Below are positions 22,301 through 34,500 of a stretch of DNA of 64,000 nt, one piece after another. Each line of letters opens with the position of its first letter. Positions within the stretch are counted from its first letter, which is position 1. A model generated the notes under the pieces. The model was not told where the DNA came from and ran no database searches. It was given only the letters and a program-made list of their open reading frames with translations. The stretch comes from Larus michahellis (taxonomy: Eukaryota > Chordata > Aves > Charadriiformes > Laridae): contig NC_133902.1 of assembly GCF_964199755.1 (NCBI RefSeq), positions 60,457,217-60,521,216 of the forward strand, in the 5' to 3' direction. The position numbers and the translations under genes were made by a program.

Positions 22301-25300
22301 TGAGTATGCGGTGACACAGAAGTTTAAACTTTTTGTTGGATCTCTTTGGCATATTTCTGTGTATGTGTGTGTTCAAAAGTGAAGCATAGTGTTAATATTG
22401 TAAGATGATTTCTTGTTAAAAATTATCTGGGGTATAAACATTTTCTTCTTCTATAAGTGTATGTGATGTAGTATATAATTCTGTAGATATTTTTACATTA
22501 ACTGTATTTTCTTGCAGTCAAAGCTGGAGGTATGAGAGTGTCTCAAAAGCAAGAACATGGACCTGTTGAGAAAAACACTAAACCTCCAGGAAAAGAAAAA
22601 ACAAGGTATTGCACCACAGGGCTTGTTCCCCCCTGCCCCATCGTTAAAAGTTCATAGGCAGTGGGGCACATACCTTCTTTTTTGCACAAGTTCCCTTTAA
22701 GAGCCTGCAATTCTTTTGGGGCATATCTAGAACTGCATAGTTATTGCAGAGTACTTAGCATCCCTCATAATTGCTGTGATGTTCAGAAACCAGTCACTGT
22801 GGCGCTAAGTTTTTGTTTAAAGGAGCCTGATGCAGTGATTTGCTCTTGGAACAAATCTGTGTCCTGATAGCTATGACCTTGCTGTGCAAGGAGGTGGTGT
22901 ACACATCCTCCTCTACATGATGATTAGGATACTTGTGAGTGTTAAGGAAGTTTCTTTGCCCTGGGTTTCCCGTAGCAGAGTCTCAGGCAATAATCCAAAG
23001 GGGAAAAAAAAAACTTATTCAAGTGGTAAAGCAGCACGGACAGCTCGAGCTGGGTGCCTCTGGAGAGGGACCCAGAACCAAGAAAATCCTGGGCAATTAC
23101 AGCCTTGCAAGATGATGGAGAGCGGCCCAGCAATGACTTCAGCCAGCTCCCTCAGCACTCTTGGGTGCATCCCATCGGGGCCCATGGACTTGTGAATATC
23201 TAATTGACCTAATTGATCCCTCACTTGATCCTCCTCAACCCAGGGGAAGTCTTCCTCTTTCCCCATTACTTTCCCCAATGCCTGGGATTCCTGAGGGCTG
23301 GGCCGAGCAGTAAAGACCGAAGCAAAGAAGGCATTTGGTAACTCCACCTTCTCCGCATCCTCCATCACCATGGCTCCTGTCTCATTCAACAGTGGGCCCA
23401 CAACTTCTCTGGTCTTCCTTTTGCCTGCAATATACTTGTAGAAGCCCTTCCTGTTGAGCTTGACATCCCTAGCCAGGTTTAATTCCAAGGCGACCTTGGC
23501 TTTCCTCGTTTCATCCCTGCACACTCTGGCGGCATTCTTGTAATCCTCCCAAGGGGTCAGTCCATTCTTCCACTTACTGTAGACTTCCTTCTTCCACTTG
23601 AGCTTTTTCAGAAGCTCCTTGCTCAACCATGCAGGTCTCCTGCATCCCTTGGCCGATTTCCTGCTCTTAGGGATGCACCGATCCTGAGCTTGGAGGAAGT
23701 GGTCTTTGAATACCAACCAGCTCTCTTGAGCTGTGGATTACTCCTTCCACTGCTGTGGATTTAGGGACATCAGTTACTTTTTACCTACAAGAAAGGAGCC
23801 CCCTGTACAATGGAGTTTTTATAATACCCAGGTAACCATTTAAAAAGCCTGAGTTAGACAGGAGAGGTAAATTGTCCATGTGACTTTGTTCTGAATCCCA
23901 CTTTTTTTTCCACACCAAGATTTAAGTTGCCTGTATTACTTCTGATAAACAGGTTTACCTCTGGTGCTTCTGAGTAGCTGCTGTCAAGAAGGCTTCCTTT
24001 TCAGTTGAATGTCTGTGTGTACGTTGCGATCATAGTATCAGTGTGTCTGACAGTCACTACAAAGTACTGTAATCTAGTAATGTCGCTGTGAAATAGATTG
24101 TTTTGCCAGGAGTTAAAAGGGAAGCTTGTGACTAGACTGACAGCTGAACTTAATTTTTGGCCCAAGATGTGATTTTATTTTTTTTTTCCTCTAAAATGTT
24201 GTAATCAGCTGCATAACTTTTAAATTAACTGGATTCAGCCATATTTAACACTACAACATTGACAATATTTCTTGGCAGGCTACAAAAATCACCACTGTAG
24301 GTTTTTGTGTGTGTTTCTCCTTGCTTGCTCGGAGAACACTAACCTAAACTATATGTTTTGGAACAAAGCTGAGCCAGTAACACTGACTTCCTTCCTGTTT
24401 ACTACTTCGCTGCACCAGAATCGATATAGTATACATACCATGTTGAGGTGATGGATTTCGTTGTCAGGTTGCAATCACGGAAGTCACAGAGAACTTTGTA
24501 GTTTAGTAGCTCTCATATACAGACTTGTTGCCTCTAAGTTTCTGACTCAGATGAGATTCAGATCAGGGACAGGATACCATCCAAGGGACCTGGATAAGCT
24601 CGAGAAGTGGGTCCGTGTGAACCTCGTGGGCTTCAACAAGGCCAAGTGCAGGGTCCTGCATCTGGGTTGGGGCAGCCCCAGGTCTCAGCCCAGGCTGGGG
24701 ATGGAGGGATGGAGAGCAGCCCTAAGAGAAGGGCTTGGGGGTGCTGCGGGGGAAAAGCTGGCCATGAGCCAGCAATGTGCGCTGGCAGCCCAGAACCCTC
24801 CACACCCTGGGCTGCATCCCCAGCAGCGTGGGCAGCAGGGCCAGGGGGGGATTCTGCCCCTCTGCCCCGCTCTGTGAGACCCCCCTGCAGCGCTGCCTCC
24901 AGCTCTGGGGCACCAACAGCAGAAGGACACGGAGCTGTTGGAGCGGGGCCAGAGGAGGGCCTGTTGAGAGATATTAATTGTATAGCTTAAATAAGGAAGT
25001 TTTAATTAGAATAAATTACTTAGCATTATAATATGGTATGATTTATGCTGTTTGACTAGCTTTACTTGCCATGAGTGGCTAGATTTGCTGAAGTCTTTAG
25101 GCTGCAATAGAGGTAATTTTCCTAGCAGCTGGTGCAACACAGATTTTGCATTGTTCTATTCTGAGGCAGCACACCTTTTTTTAAGGGTTTAGCTCCAACA
25201 CATAAATTTCTATTACAAAATGTTTTGTATTAAGTCTGTAAAATGAAAGTGACAAGTGTTTCTGTGAGATGGAAATGCTAAATGATTTTTTCTTTTGCTT

Positions 25301-27048
25301 TACAGTGCTATTGCTAGTTTTTCAAAATCTCAGAACATGGGCGTCTTGCTAGCAGAAGTGCTGAGCAAAGTAAGTACAGCTGGAAGAACAAGATATGTGT
25401 TTGTAAGGGCTTCTCCATAAAGCTAAACATTTCTTAAAAAGAGTGAATTTTCCTTAAATTGCTGTCATCTGACATTTGTAGGTTTGTTATCTATCACTAA
25501 ATATTCTTGAGATGATCTACTGTTTCTGTAGTGGTTGCGTGGCTGAAGTGCTACATGGCTAAAAAGTAGCCAGGCTTCCCTCCTCACTCTGCTACGTTTG
25601 ATTCCATTCCTGTTTAACACTAAGTAGCCCTAAGGCAGTTATGTATACCTGTTATGGAAAAGTACAGCAAGATATTAAGGTGTGTCCTTTTTTTAAGTGG
25701 TATTTTGATTTAGATTTATTGAAATGTGGGGAAGAATTATCAGTGACATAGGAAGTTTGTGACAGAGCTGAGATTACAACCCAGAACAAAACCTAGTCTT
25801 CAGTTCCACTACTGTGGAAGTAGCTTTAATTTCTGTAAGAGTCCACCTTAGAGAAGGAAAAGACGGCTGTTCAAGAGCGGTGGGTAGTCTCGCTGACGAG
25901 TGCGGAGTGGATACCAAGGTGGAAGCTAATGCCAAACTACTGTAAGTGATTTCCAAGAGAACAGGCACAGCGTACCCACTGTTGTTGCACACGCAGCTAT
26001 TTCACCTGAGCCCTGACATTAGACAGTCAAGCATCTTATTGACTTCTCCCTTGGAAATACAATGAGGTCATTGAAAATTTAGTGTCACAAAGCTGTTGGA
26101 GGACCTTCTATTCATCGTTATGCTTACAACTACTGTCCAGTATCTCTTGCTGGGCCGTCAATGCAGACTTACACCTACACTTGGCAAGAGCTGATTCAAC
26201 AAGCATCCTTTTAATTTGCGTGCTCATCTGAAGATCTGACAGTTATCATCTGTTTTTCATACACTTGCAGTCTTCATATTCTGAAGCATGCAAGAGTTCC
26301 TCATCCATAGGGCTTGTTAAAACATCAGTTGCGTCACTTCAACGATGAGCCTTTCATCAACAGATGTGATTATAGCTTTAGTACGTAGATCTTGAATTTT
26401 TGCTTACACTTGTTAAGGAGAACAGATACAACTCATCCTTTTTCTCTTCCACTTGTCCCCATCTCCTCTGTTCTCGCCTACCACTTCCTTCTCCTGGTGG
26501 TTTCCAGAATCTCATACATGAAGCTTCCTCAATAGTTCAGAAAGTGATAATTAGATACTGTAATGATGATGATCTGAATCTGGGAAAATAAGAATTTGAA
26601 GCCACTTACTGTTAACTCTGGCATACTGATGATCTGCTCTGCTTTCCTTATCTTGACAGCTCATTCTATGAACTAATAAAAAAGGCAGGGGAAAAAAACC
26701 GCAATAGCTCACTGAAGGTAGACAGGCTCATATCACTTTGAAAACAGAAATTATACTTAAATGTACAGAGTAAGCAGGACTTTTATGTATTGATCACTTG
26801 AACTTATTGTGGAGTTAGGTTTTACTACTGTTCTTAACCTACCTTCATATGATGGAATTTAGGAAGAGAATAGCAGAAAAGCTGTATTCTATCACAAAAA
26901 CTTTTCACCCCCCCCTCTAATGTTACAGGTGAGCCACAAAATTCATGCAGCAGCATTACAAGTGACTCACCGAAAACCACAGCCTGCCTTGGAGAAGTTC
27001 GTACTGCCTAAAAGAATTTACATTATTCAACAGCCACGGAAATGTTAA
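19259..27048 (+). CDS. DAPL1: DAPL1 (death-associated protein-like 1), complete, four coding exons
   Basis: The exons are 19259-19316, 22518-22605, 25306-25369 and 26929-27048. Together they make 330 nt including the stop, so 109 residues, against about 107 in human as I recall. All introns are GT-AG. The product is a small, charged, probably disordered DAP-family protein; family members are linked to mTOR/autophagy control, and DAPL1 to epithelial differentiation and restraint of retinal pigment epithelium proliferation. Diagnostic blocks are [20 protein letters not shown] in the first half and [20 protein letters not shown] with final Cys at the end. The start is ATG in a GCCATGG context; the frame is open further upstream only because the DNA is GC-rich, and the short N-terminus fits the family length. 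The middle ([17 protein letters not shown]) is the least conserved part. Confidence 0.93.
20241..22517 (+). other. DAPL1 intron 1 (remainder)
   Basis: AT-rich intron with no recognised repeat or exon. A homeodomain-type motif cluster lies at 21925-22005 (see findings). Confidence 0.7.
22518..22605 (+). CDS. DAPL1: DAPL1 coding exon 2
   Basis: The acceptor is TTTTCTTGCAG at 22517. It reads [20 protein letters not shown] and then TKPPGKEKT, ending in phase 2 before GTATTG. It carries the conserved KAGGMR motif. Confidence 0.93.
22965..23102 (-). mobile_element. Possible LTR fragment next to CR1
   Basis: The stretch with AACTTATTCAAG, GGACAGCTCGAGCTGGG and AATCCTGGGCAATTACAGCC resembles the end of an avian endogenous retrovirus LTR as I remember it. 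It directly abuts a CR1 fragment. Strand and limits are uncertain. Confidence 0.3.
23103..23740 (-). repeat. CR1 LINE ORF2 fragment, minus strand
   Basis: Minus-strand translation from 23716 gives about 200 residues of CR1 ORF2, the linker between endonuclease and reverse transcriptase and the first RT motif ([60 protein letters not shown]). The frame is open, but the element is cut at both ends and has no 3' tail. It is not a host gene. Confidence 0.93.
24572..24962 (+). repeat. CR1 LINE ORF2 C-terminal fragment, + strand
   Basis: Blocks typical of the CR1 RT C-terminal part are visible: GGACCTGGATAAGCTCGAGA, TTCAACAAGGCCAAGTGCAG and a region equivalent to the REVILPLY-VRPxLE block. Frameshifts break the reading. 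The match stops at GAGGAGGGCC, so the 3' UTR and octamer tail are absent. Confidence 0.88.
25306..25369 (+). CDS. DAPL1: DAPL1 coding exon 3
   Basis: The acceptor is TTTTGCTTTACAG at 25305. It reads (S)[19 protein letters not shown] then SK and ends in phase 0 before GTAAGT. Confidence 0.9.
25370..26928 (+). other. DAPL1 intron 3
   Basis: AT-rich intron, no repeat or further exon recognised. ORFs on both strands are short and unremarkable. Confidence 0.65.
26929..27048 (+). CDS. DAPL1: DAPL1 coding exon 4
   Basis: A C-rich tract and TGTTACAG precede the exon. It reads [20 protein letters not shown] and then [19 protein letters not shown] with TAA at 27046-27048. The [10 protein letters not shown] end is the clearest family signature. 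Confidence 0.96.
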   Translation: MSHKIHAAALQVTHRKPQPALEKFVLPKRIYIIQQPRKC

Positions 27049-27190
27049 GATACTCATTAAAATACTCATGTTTACTTAAAAGTGAGTTTCTATTCTAAAT
27101 AGCACACTGTTGTAAAATGATCAAAAGCTATGTGCCTTGTATCTTACTGTATTTCTGTTACTGCCAATAAAACACTTTATAATAGAGTTG
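27049..27190 (+). terminator. DAPL1 3' UTR and poly(A) signal
   Basis: A short AT-rich 3' UTR with a canonical AATAAA at 27166-27171. The end is inferred from the usual spacing. Confidence 0.75.
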
Positions 27191-30100
27191 CTAAACGAAC
27201 TCGGGATTTATTAAAATATCATGGCTCTGTCTAACCCAGTTTTACTAGTGTACGGTGGTTACTCTGTGCTAAGAGGTCCAACGGCTTCACTTACTGTGTG
27301 AATTTTGGCTGAAGTACTCTCAGCCCTCTTTTCGTGTTTTAATTTAATGATTGCAAAGCTGAAGTGAACATGATCCGAAACAAGCGGGTCACAACTGAAA
27401 GGCATGGTTCTTGTTTTAGTTTAGGCTGAGGTGTTGCAGGCTGAATGTATGCCTTAGGCTTTTTGCATAATTAGAAACTTCAGAAAGTCCTGGGAAAGAT
27501 TTCCGTGCAGTGGAAAAAAATTTTTTTCTTGCATTTCTTTGTGTGAGGATGTGCATCTGGTCCGCAGAGGTTCCTCTGCTGGGCTGCAGCCAGCAGGAAG
27601 AGGCAAGTGAGGATGGGAACCCCCTTGTGCTGGGGAGGAGAGCAGGGAAGTGCTGCCCTGGGCCGCAGCTCTGGGAGCGGGCGGATGGGAGGGAGGGCTC
27701 CAGTGCAGGGCGCAGTGATGGAGTAGGGAGGCTAAGGTCGTCGAACGGGGTACAAGGCGAAGCAACGAGACTGAGCATGGACTGGTACTAGCAGGGTCTG
27801 GAGGGGTCAGGCTTCATAACGGGGAGGAGCAATTGTAGGCCCAAGCACGGGCAGTACCCTGGTGCCCAGCCTGCTCCTGCTGCCAGTGACAGAGAACGGA
27901 AACATCCGTCCTGCCCAGCACAGGGACGGTACTCGCCTCCTGCTGCTGGATGGGTGGGTAGCTCCATGACTTCTCGCTCGGAATTTAATTTTGCTGGGAC
28001 TGCTTTTTTTTAAGGTAGTGATTGCAGATGAATATGCTGCTAAATTTGTAGTCAAGGAGTTCAAATAGACTTAATATTAAAGGTGATGCTCAAAAAATGC
28101 TTATATTGTCAATGATGCTTTTTTTTATAGTGTGCTTTCCACATGACCACAGTGGAAATCTATTACAAACAGATGAAACGCACTCTCTCTTCTCCTTCTT
28201 ATATAGAGGGATCCCAGGGGGGACACCCAGAATTAGTGTTACCATTGAAGATGAATGTCTGCTTCATGTCATCCATTCATAAAATGTAATTACTTTGTGT
28301 TGATTAAATATTAACTTATGATCACAGGAGGTGGTGATTAGTAGCATGTGCAATAAATAATTTGGTTGCACCTTGAATAAATAGCAAAAGAAAAAAAAAA
28401 TAGTGCTGCTCCTGTGAAGAAGTATGTCTCTCTTCTCCCATGTTCCTTAACTGACTGGTAGCTACTTGTAAAATATTGTCACTGTTATCCTGGACGACAA
28501 CAGCGAAATATTTTATGGATTTTTGAGTTGTAGGTACAGGATTTGGAAAACAGCTATTTCTGCGTTTATATCCTATATAGCACACCTGCCACGCTCCAGG
28601 CTGACTGCATAGGAATGAATGTCAATATGAAGGTAAATGAGGAAACGTGACTTGAGTTCAAGCTGTCCATCGTGCCTGAAATGATGATTCATGCTATCAA
28701 GGCCAAAAATAGCACTTTGCGCTCTAACATGTCAGTGGCTAATACATGCTTCCTGCAGAAGGAATATTTGTAAAATCTTTATAATTCTAATCTTTATCCT
28801 TGTTGTTTCTGAAGAAAAGGGCTAGTGAAAAATTCTAGGATCTGATTCCGAGGGCCCTTATGAACATGACTTTCTGTGAAGGAATCTGCTTCTGAAAACT
28901 TACTTATATTCTGGCCAAGGATTTAATGCAAAATGAGACCTTGTAGGAAAAGGATTGTCTTTTCCTGAGTTATACCCAGCCTTCGCCCAGACGGCAGATT
29001 AACTCGACACCCGATTGTCCTGCCCAATTTGTGCTGAAGGTACCCCCGTGCAGAGGAGCCATCTGAGCAGCCTTTGCCGGTGCCCGAAGGGACGGAACAT
29101 GTCCTGGCACACACAGGTGAGCCGCACCCTGCTGCGGGGAGCCACCCGAATGCTGGGGGCATGGGGATGCCTGGGGTCCCTGCTGTTCTCCCGCAGCCCC
29201 AGCAGGCTGTTAGTGTCCCAGCGGGGACTACTGGGACTGTCCTGCTGTCCATCACACGGTGGGAACCGCACCTGCCACTGCCCTGCTTCATCGTGGCAGT
29301 TGTGTGAGCACCACTGACGTGGCTGCAAGCGGCAGCAGACAAACCAAAGGACCTGACTGCCCTTCCCTTAGCTCCTTACTTGATTTTGCGCTTTGGCTGT
29401 TGGGGTTTTTTTGATAGTTATTTAAACTGTTTAAAGTAGCTGCTATAGGAAATTACTTTTTGTGACATCAGTCGCTTATAGATGTCATAGTTCTGCTTAA
29501 AAGGTCCTGTATATTGCTCTGTGCAGTGCATGTTTAGCAAGTTCTATATTATATAGATGAATTAAATATTCATATTTGTATAGAGAACAAACTAAAATAT
29601 TCTGCGTAAATACATTTTTTAATTAAGAACATCATAGAATGCTCTATAATTAAGAGAACTCTCTCTTTGACCAAGTCAGTCTTTTAGTGCAGCTGTCAAA
29701 ATACAACAGGTCAGTATCAGGTGCGTTATTTTCTCTAATTTATTTCTATTTATTAAGGTGTTCTGCTTATAATAGTATTCTTAATAACAAGAGCTAAACA
29801 GGAAACTGAAACAGTATTTTGAATGCATAAATGATAGACAATTTTTCATCCTGTTTGTGCCTTCCATTCTGTGTCATTTTAGTTTGTGTTTACAACCATC
29901 ATTGATGATACTATGATGAATCAGTTGTATCTTCTGTTTTAAGGAGTTTGTTTAAACTGGTTCAAGTCTTAATTTAGTACTTTGCTTTCATTATTTAAAT
30001 ATGAGCTACAGCTGAATTCAGAACATAAGGAACAAATACAGTTGGTGTGCAAGAAAAAAACCTTGCAGGAAGCCTATTTTCAGGCTTCTTGAGGGTTATT

Positions 30101-31197
30101 ACAAATGATGCAGGCATTCAACAAGAATAGCGTAGTTTAGGAAATTATTTCTTTTGTCAATCTTTATTTTATCATTTTGATGGACACAGTGTTGGTTAAT
30201 ATGTAGTTGCTTTTGCCTGCAGACCTCAAAACACCTTACAGAGATGGGAGCGACTGAAGCCAAGTGGCAATGAAACCAGGGAAAACAGGTTTCAGTAGAT
30301 GTGGATCGGTCCCACAGCCTCAGTAACATCACACGTTCTGTTTGACAGCCTAAGACATGCGTTTACTGGACGTCTCTGCAGGAGTGAATTTCCTCTGGGA
30401 CAAGGAAGAGCCTCTGCCCGGATGCTCCCGGGCTGGGTGGTGCCTGACAGCTCTTTGGGAATTTGGCAGCGCACAACTTCCAACTGCTCTGGAGTGAAGG
30501 ACAGCACGTGCTGTGAGCGCACAGTCTGGTCTGAAGTGAGACTAGGGGATTTCTGACTCGTGTGTGCAACTGCAGCGGATGAAACGGCACATGGGAGATT
30601 TGGGAAGTTACAGTAAAAGAGAACTATAGCAAAGGACTTAATTTTAATAAATAAATATTAACTGTTGTTGAAAGCCTCTATCCCTTCCAAGACGTACTTG
30701 TTCAGCCTGTTCCTCCTGACGTAGTGTGCGCAGATTTGCAAATCGTTTCAAGCACAGCAGCCTCGCCCTGGTGTACAAACCCCGCACGTTCTGGTTACTG
30801 GTATGCACGTAAGCCCAAGTGTTTGCTGAGCTCCTCTTTAGTGTCTGTGGTAGATGGGTATATTTCTAGAATGTAAAAAAATCCCTTGGTCTCATTGGTG
30901 TCACCTGTGACACTCATATTGTCACTGTTCCTGTTGTGCATAACTCCCGTACAAGGTTCACAGTAAAGCACCTCTTGGTTTCAGAAACCTCACTGTCCTT
31001 GAGGAGCACTGTGTCAGCGTGCTGCTGTTCTTCCTCCTCCCTTCCTGCTGCTCCCAGACTGTCCTCTGCCCCACAGCAGGAGCAGGACAGGTATTTGCAG
31101 CTGATTGGTTTAGCTGGAGAAGTGTGCATTCCACACTTTTTGGACCACTTGTGAGTTGAATCTTTTTAAAGAAGGTAGATGTCATGGGATTCTTTGC
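27191..31197. other. DAPL1-TANC1 interval, first part, no gene recognised
   Basis: No family-level match was found. There is a possible acceptor at 28129-28130 followed by an open stretch, and a GC-richer segment at 28980-29320 containing a GTGAGC donor at 29118. Both are weak leads. ORFs of 100-140 codons at 27416-27791 and 28923-29342 overlap on both strands and have no known motif. Confidence 0.45.
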
Positions 31198-31500
31198 TGT
31201 ATTGGGTGTGTGTGGCAAGGGTTTGGTAGTGGGGGACTACAAGGGTGGCTTCTGTGAGAGGCTGCCAGAAGCTTTCCCCATGTCCAACAGACCCAATGCC
31301 AGCCAGCTCCAAGACGGACTTGCTCCTGGCCAAGGCTGAGCCCATCAGTGACAGTGACAGCACTTCTGTGATAATATATTTAAGGGGGGAAAAAAAGCCC
31401 TGCACAACAGCAGCAGGAGTGAGATACGTGAGAGGAACAGCCCTGCAGGCGCCAAGGTCAGTGAAGGAGGAGGGAGAGGAGGTGCTCCAGCCCTATGGCC
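31198..31500 (+). mobile_element. ERVL-type solo LTR (likely partial)
   Basis: It starts TGTATTGGGTGTGTGTGGCA and contains GGCTGCCAGAAGCTTTCCCC, GCCAGCCAGCTCCAAGACGG and CAAGGTCAGTGAAGGAGGAG, a series I recognise from avian ERVL-class LTRs. A TATA-like ATAATATATTTAAG sits at about 31371-31384. The right edge is not defined. The 150-codon ORF over this region is an LTR artefact. Confidence 0.58.
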
Positions 31501-34500
31501 TGAGGAGGACCTGGTGTCCAGCCGGCGTCAGCCCACCACACCTGCAGGTACCAGGGTTCCATTTGTTTTGCCTTCCAGGCCTACAGCGTTGTCTGACTGC
31601 TGCTCGTCCTCCCCGCTGCTGCTGTGCCAGCGCCTGCAGGGCGCCACTGAACCTGGCAGGGGCTCCAACTCTCTTCAGTCTTGCTCAGCTGCTGTGAACT
31701 CTAAAGGCACTGCCATTTCCATGGTGAGACCATCATAGCTTTCCCTTCATTCAGCAAAACCACACAGAGAATGATGATTCAACATAATAGCACATCTATT
31801 ATTCTTGTCAAACCTGGGCATGGATTCTACTCCAGGCCATTATTCCACTCTTGCTGGATTTTAATGAAGAGCTCTTAGATAATTGTATTAGCAGAAAATT
31901 CAGTCTGGCACTTAATTTATAACAGGCTACCAATGTTTAGTTCATTCTTCAACTGAAGAGCAGGACTGTTCCAATTCTGAAGCCTGAGTATCGCTGACGC
32001 TCCCACTAACAGACACTGTCCACCTCTCCAGTTGTTTGCTAATACTTAAGGTTTTATAGAGATTTATGACTCATATCAAGAGTAGCTTAAGAAATGTCAA
32101 CAGTTCTTAATTATTATGTGTATGCTATTTTTGCCACAAGAGGTTGCTCTATGCCTATGGCTTATTCGGGTTCTGCCAGCTGAGCCAGCCTCAGAAAACA
32201 CAGCTACTTTCCTACAAGGACATATATCTTAGTCTGCTGAAAAAGTTTCAAAGAAAAAATAATACATTAGTTTATGAAAGCATCATTTGTTATTTCACAG
32301 AGGACATGGCTCCCGAGAAGTTGTAAAGATACAAAAGGCATAACGATGGTAACAACAAGCGGTACCTGATTCCTGATCCCTCCTGCATTCCCTGTGTCCG
32401 CAGCTGTAGTCAATTACAAACAGAACACAGAACAAGGAATGGGGTAAGGTGCTACTGCATTGGCATCAGGTAAATTTACATAGTTAATTAAGATTTGCTG
32501 GTTTTGTAGACGCTTTCATGTTATGTTTCTAAATGTGGTCACTTCAGAACAAATTCATTGCTTCACAAACATTGAAGAGTCAGATACAGCATTTCATATT
32601 CAACAGTTACCTATAAAGGGATGAAATTCCTCAAACTGACTTCATTTATACACAGTGCTTTTCTCTTGTATTTTTGGTTCACTTCTGGTGATTAATTCAG
32701 AAGTTATTTTTATACAAAGGAATTATTAAGACTTTTCCTAAGCTGTTATAAAAAATGTTTTATATAATAGCCATCATTTTAATTGCACAATATGGATTTA
32801 CTGTATACTGAAATAGAGCAGTCACGAAAATGAAGATTTACTTCAAAATTTAAATCCAACCTTCTACTTTCATTGTTCATAAATTTCTTAAATTCCTTCT
32901 AGTTTAAATTTTCCATATTTGGTATGTTTTTCAAAGTTAAGAGTTGGAACAAACTCTGAGCTATCTTTAAGCTACACAAGCCTGAAATATTTGTTCTTTC
33001 TATGCTACTACCAAGAAACATAAAAAACAATGAAAAGCAAGATTATCTATTAAAAAAAAACAGCTGCAATTGAAAACTTTCAACTTGGTTCATTCTAGGA
33101 TCTCAGCCTTAAAAAGTAAAACAAGTCAAAAAGCCACATTTAGAATGACAGGATTCTGTTGGAGCTGTTGAAGATGCCAGTCCAAGACAGGGAGGTGTAT
33201 AATTGCTTGTCCGCAGCCTGCGAGCGGTTGAACTCCTCTATACAAAAGTCTCTTGAGGTTTCTAAAGACAGCACTTTAAAATATGTTACAAAGAGCCCTC
33301 CAATTATGTTGAAAACTCTAGCTGCCAGTCCTTTACTAGCAGCCTAAAATTGGCTTTGCTACCTTGAATTGTAATGAACGAAAAAAAAAAAGGGGGGGGG
33401 CAGGAGGGGGTGGCAGAATGTCCCAAAGCTTTGCAGCCCTTGGCTGTAAGGAATTTAGAAATTTGGCTGGCAAAACTGGATGTACTGCATGCATCTACTG
33501 TTTTAAATGCATATACTGTTCTAAACTAAAGAGCTTACACTTCATGAATTGAAGAACCTTAAGTTTGAAGCTAGTAGGGATGGTAGAATGATACTGAAGT
33601 AATTTTTTTTTTTAATCCTTTTTTTTTTCCCTTTCCAAAGGAGCAACAATGCCCACTCACCTCTGGTATTTCCCCAGCTCCCATACAACCTTTCAGTAGC
33701 CTGGTGTATGCACTGTGCCCTCAAACACTGCCAGTGGGGCACAGTATGGCTCACTGATTAAAAACAAATTCTCATTTTAAAGAACAGTCCTAATGTTTGT
33801 AACATAAATGTGAAAGAACCCTGTTTTCACTATCTTTGGTTCCAGCTTGATGGGGCAGGAAAATGCCCGATCCTGAGAAGGACCTCAGTAGCACTCATCT
33901 TTTCAACAGCATCCTAACAGCGCTGAACTGTAATATCCAAATAACTCCATTGGGTCTCTCTTGAGATGGTCCTTCCCAACAGAATCTTCAGAAACATAAG
34001 TTAATATATTAGTTCATATTAGTTATTTTGGTAGAGGGGAGGAATGGGAGGGAGCCTAAAGGGCAAAGAAGAAATTCTAGCTTGTCTCAGACTGGCCTCT
34101 AGCACGTTACTCGTGTCTTCTCCCTGCTGCCTTCTTTTGCAGCAATTTTGCTTCCACCATTATATTCTATCATCATACTGTTTTGGTTTTTTTCTTCAAG
34201 TGACTCTGTAAAGGCATTGGAATGCTTGAGTGTCAATAGATGATAGATGAATTGTCATAGAAGAAGCAGACAGACAGGAAAACCGAAGCAGATTAAAAGG
34301 TCATAATCATTGGACCCAATTCTTCTTTCAGATAAGTGTATACAGTTTTTACTTAAATAAGTAGTTTATGTATTTTTATATATATATAATAATCTAATTT
34401 TGGCATACACAATCCATCACTTACTGCTTGAATAGTAATTAAAAATCCATGTGAATAACATATAAGATTCCCTAGTTCAGATCTTTAAATGTTTCAGGTC

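Larger units (their letters stand above)
22606..25305 (+). other. DAPL1 intron 2, with repeats
   Basis: The intron contains an LTR-like piece (22965-23102) and two CR1 fragments (23103-23740 and 24572-24962). The rest shows no recognisable feature. Confidence 0.7.

Noticed and set aside
23015-23716. 233-codon minus-strand ORF as a host gene
   Set aside because: It is CR1 ORF2 sequence truncated at both ends.
28923-29342. 139-codon minus-strand ORF with overlapping + strand ORFs
   Set aside because: Frames are open on both strands of a GC-richer segment. The only plausible exon boundaries (28980-29117) contain stops in all three forward frames.
31245-31697. 150-codon ORF
   Set aside because: Most of it is LTR sequence; the remainder has no recognisable motif.
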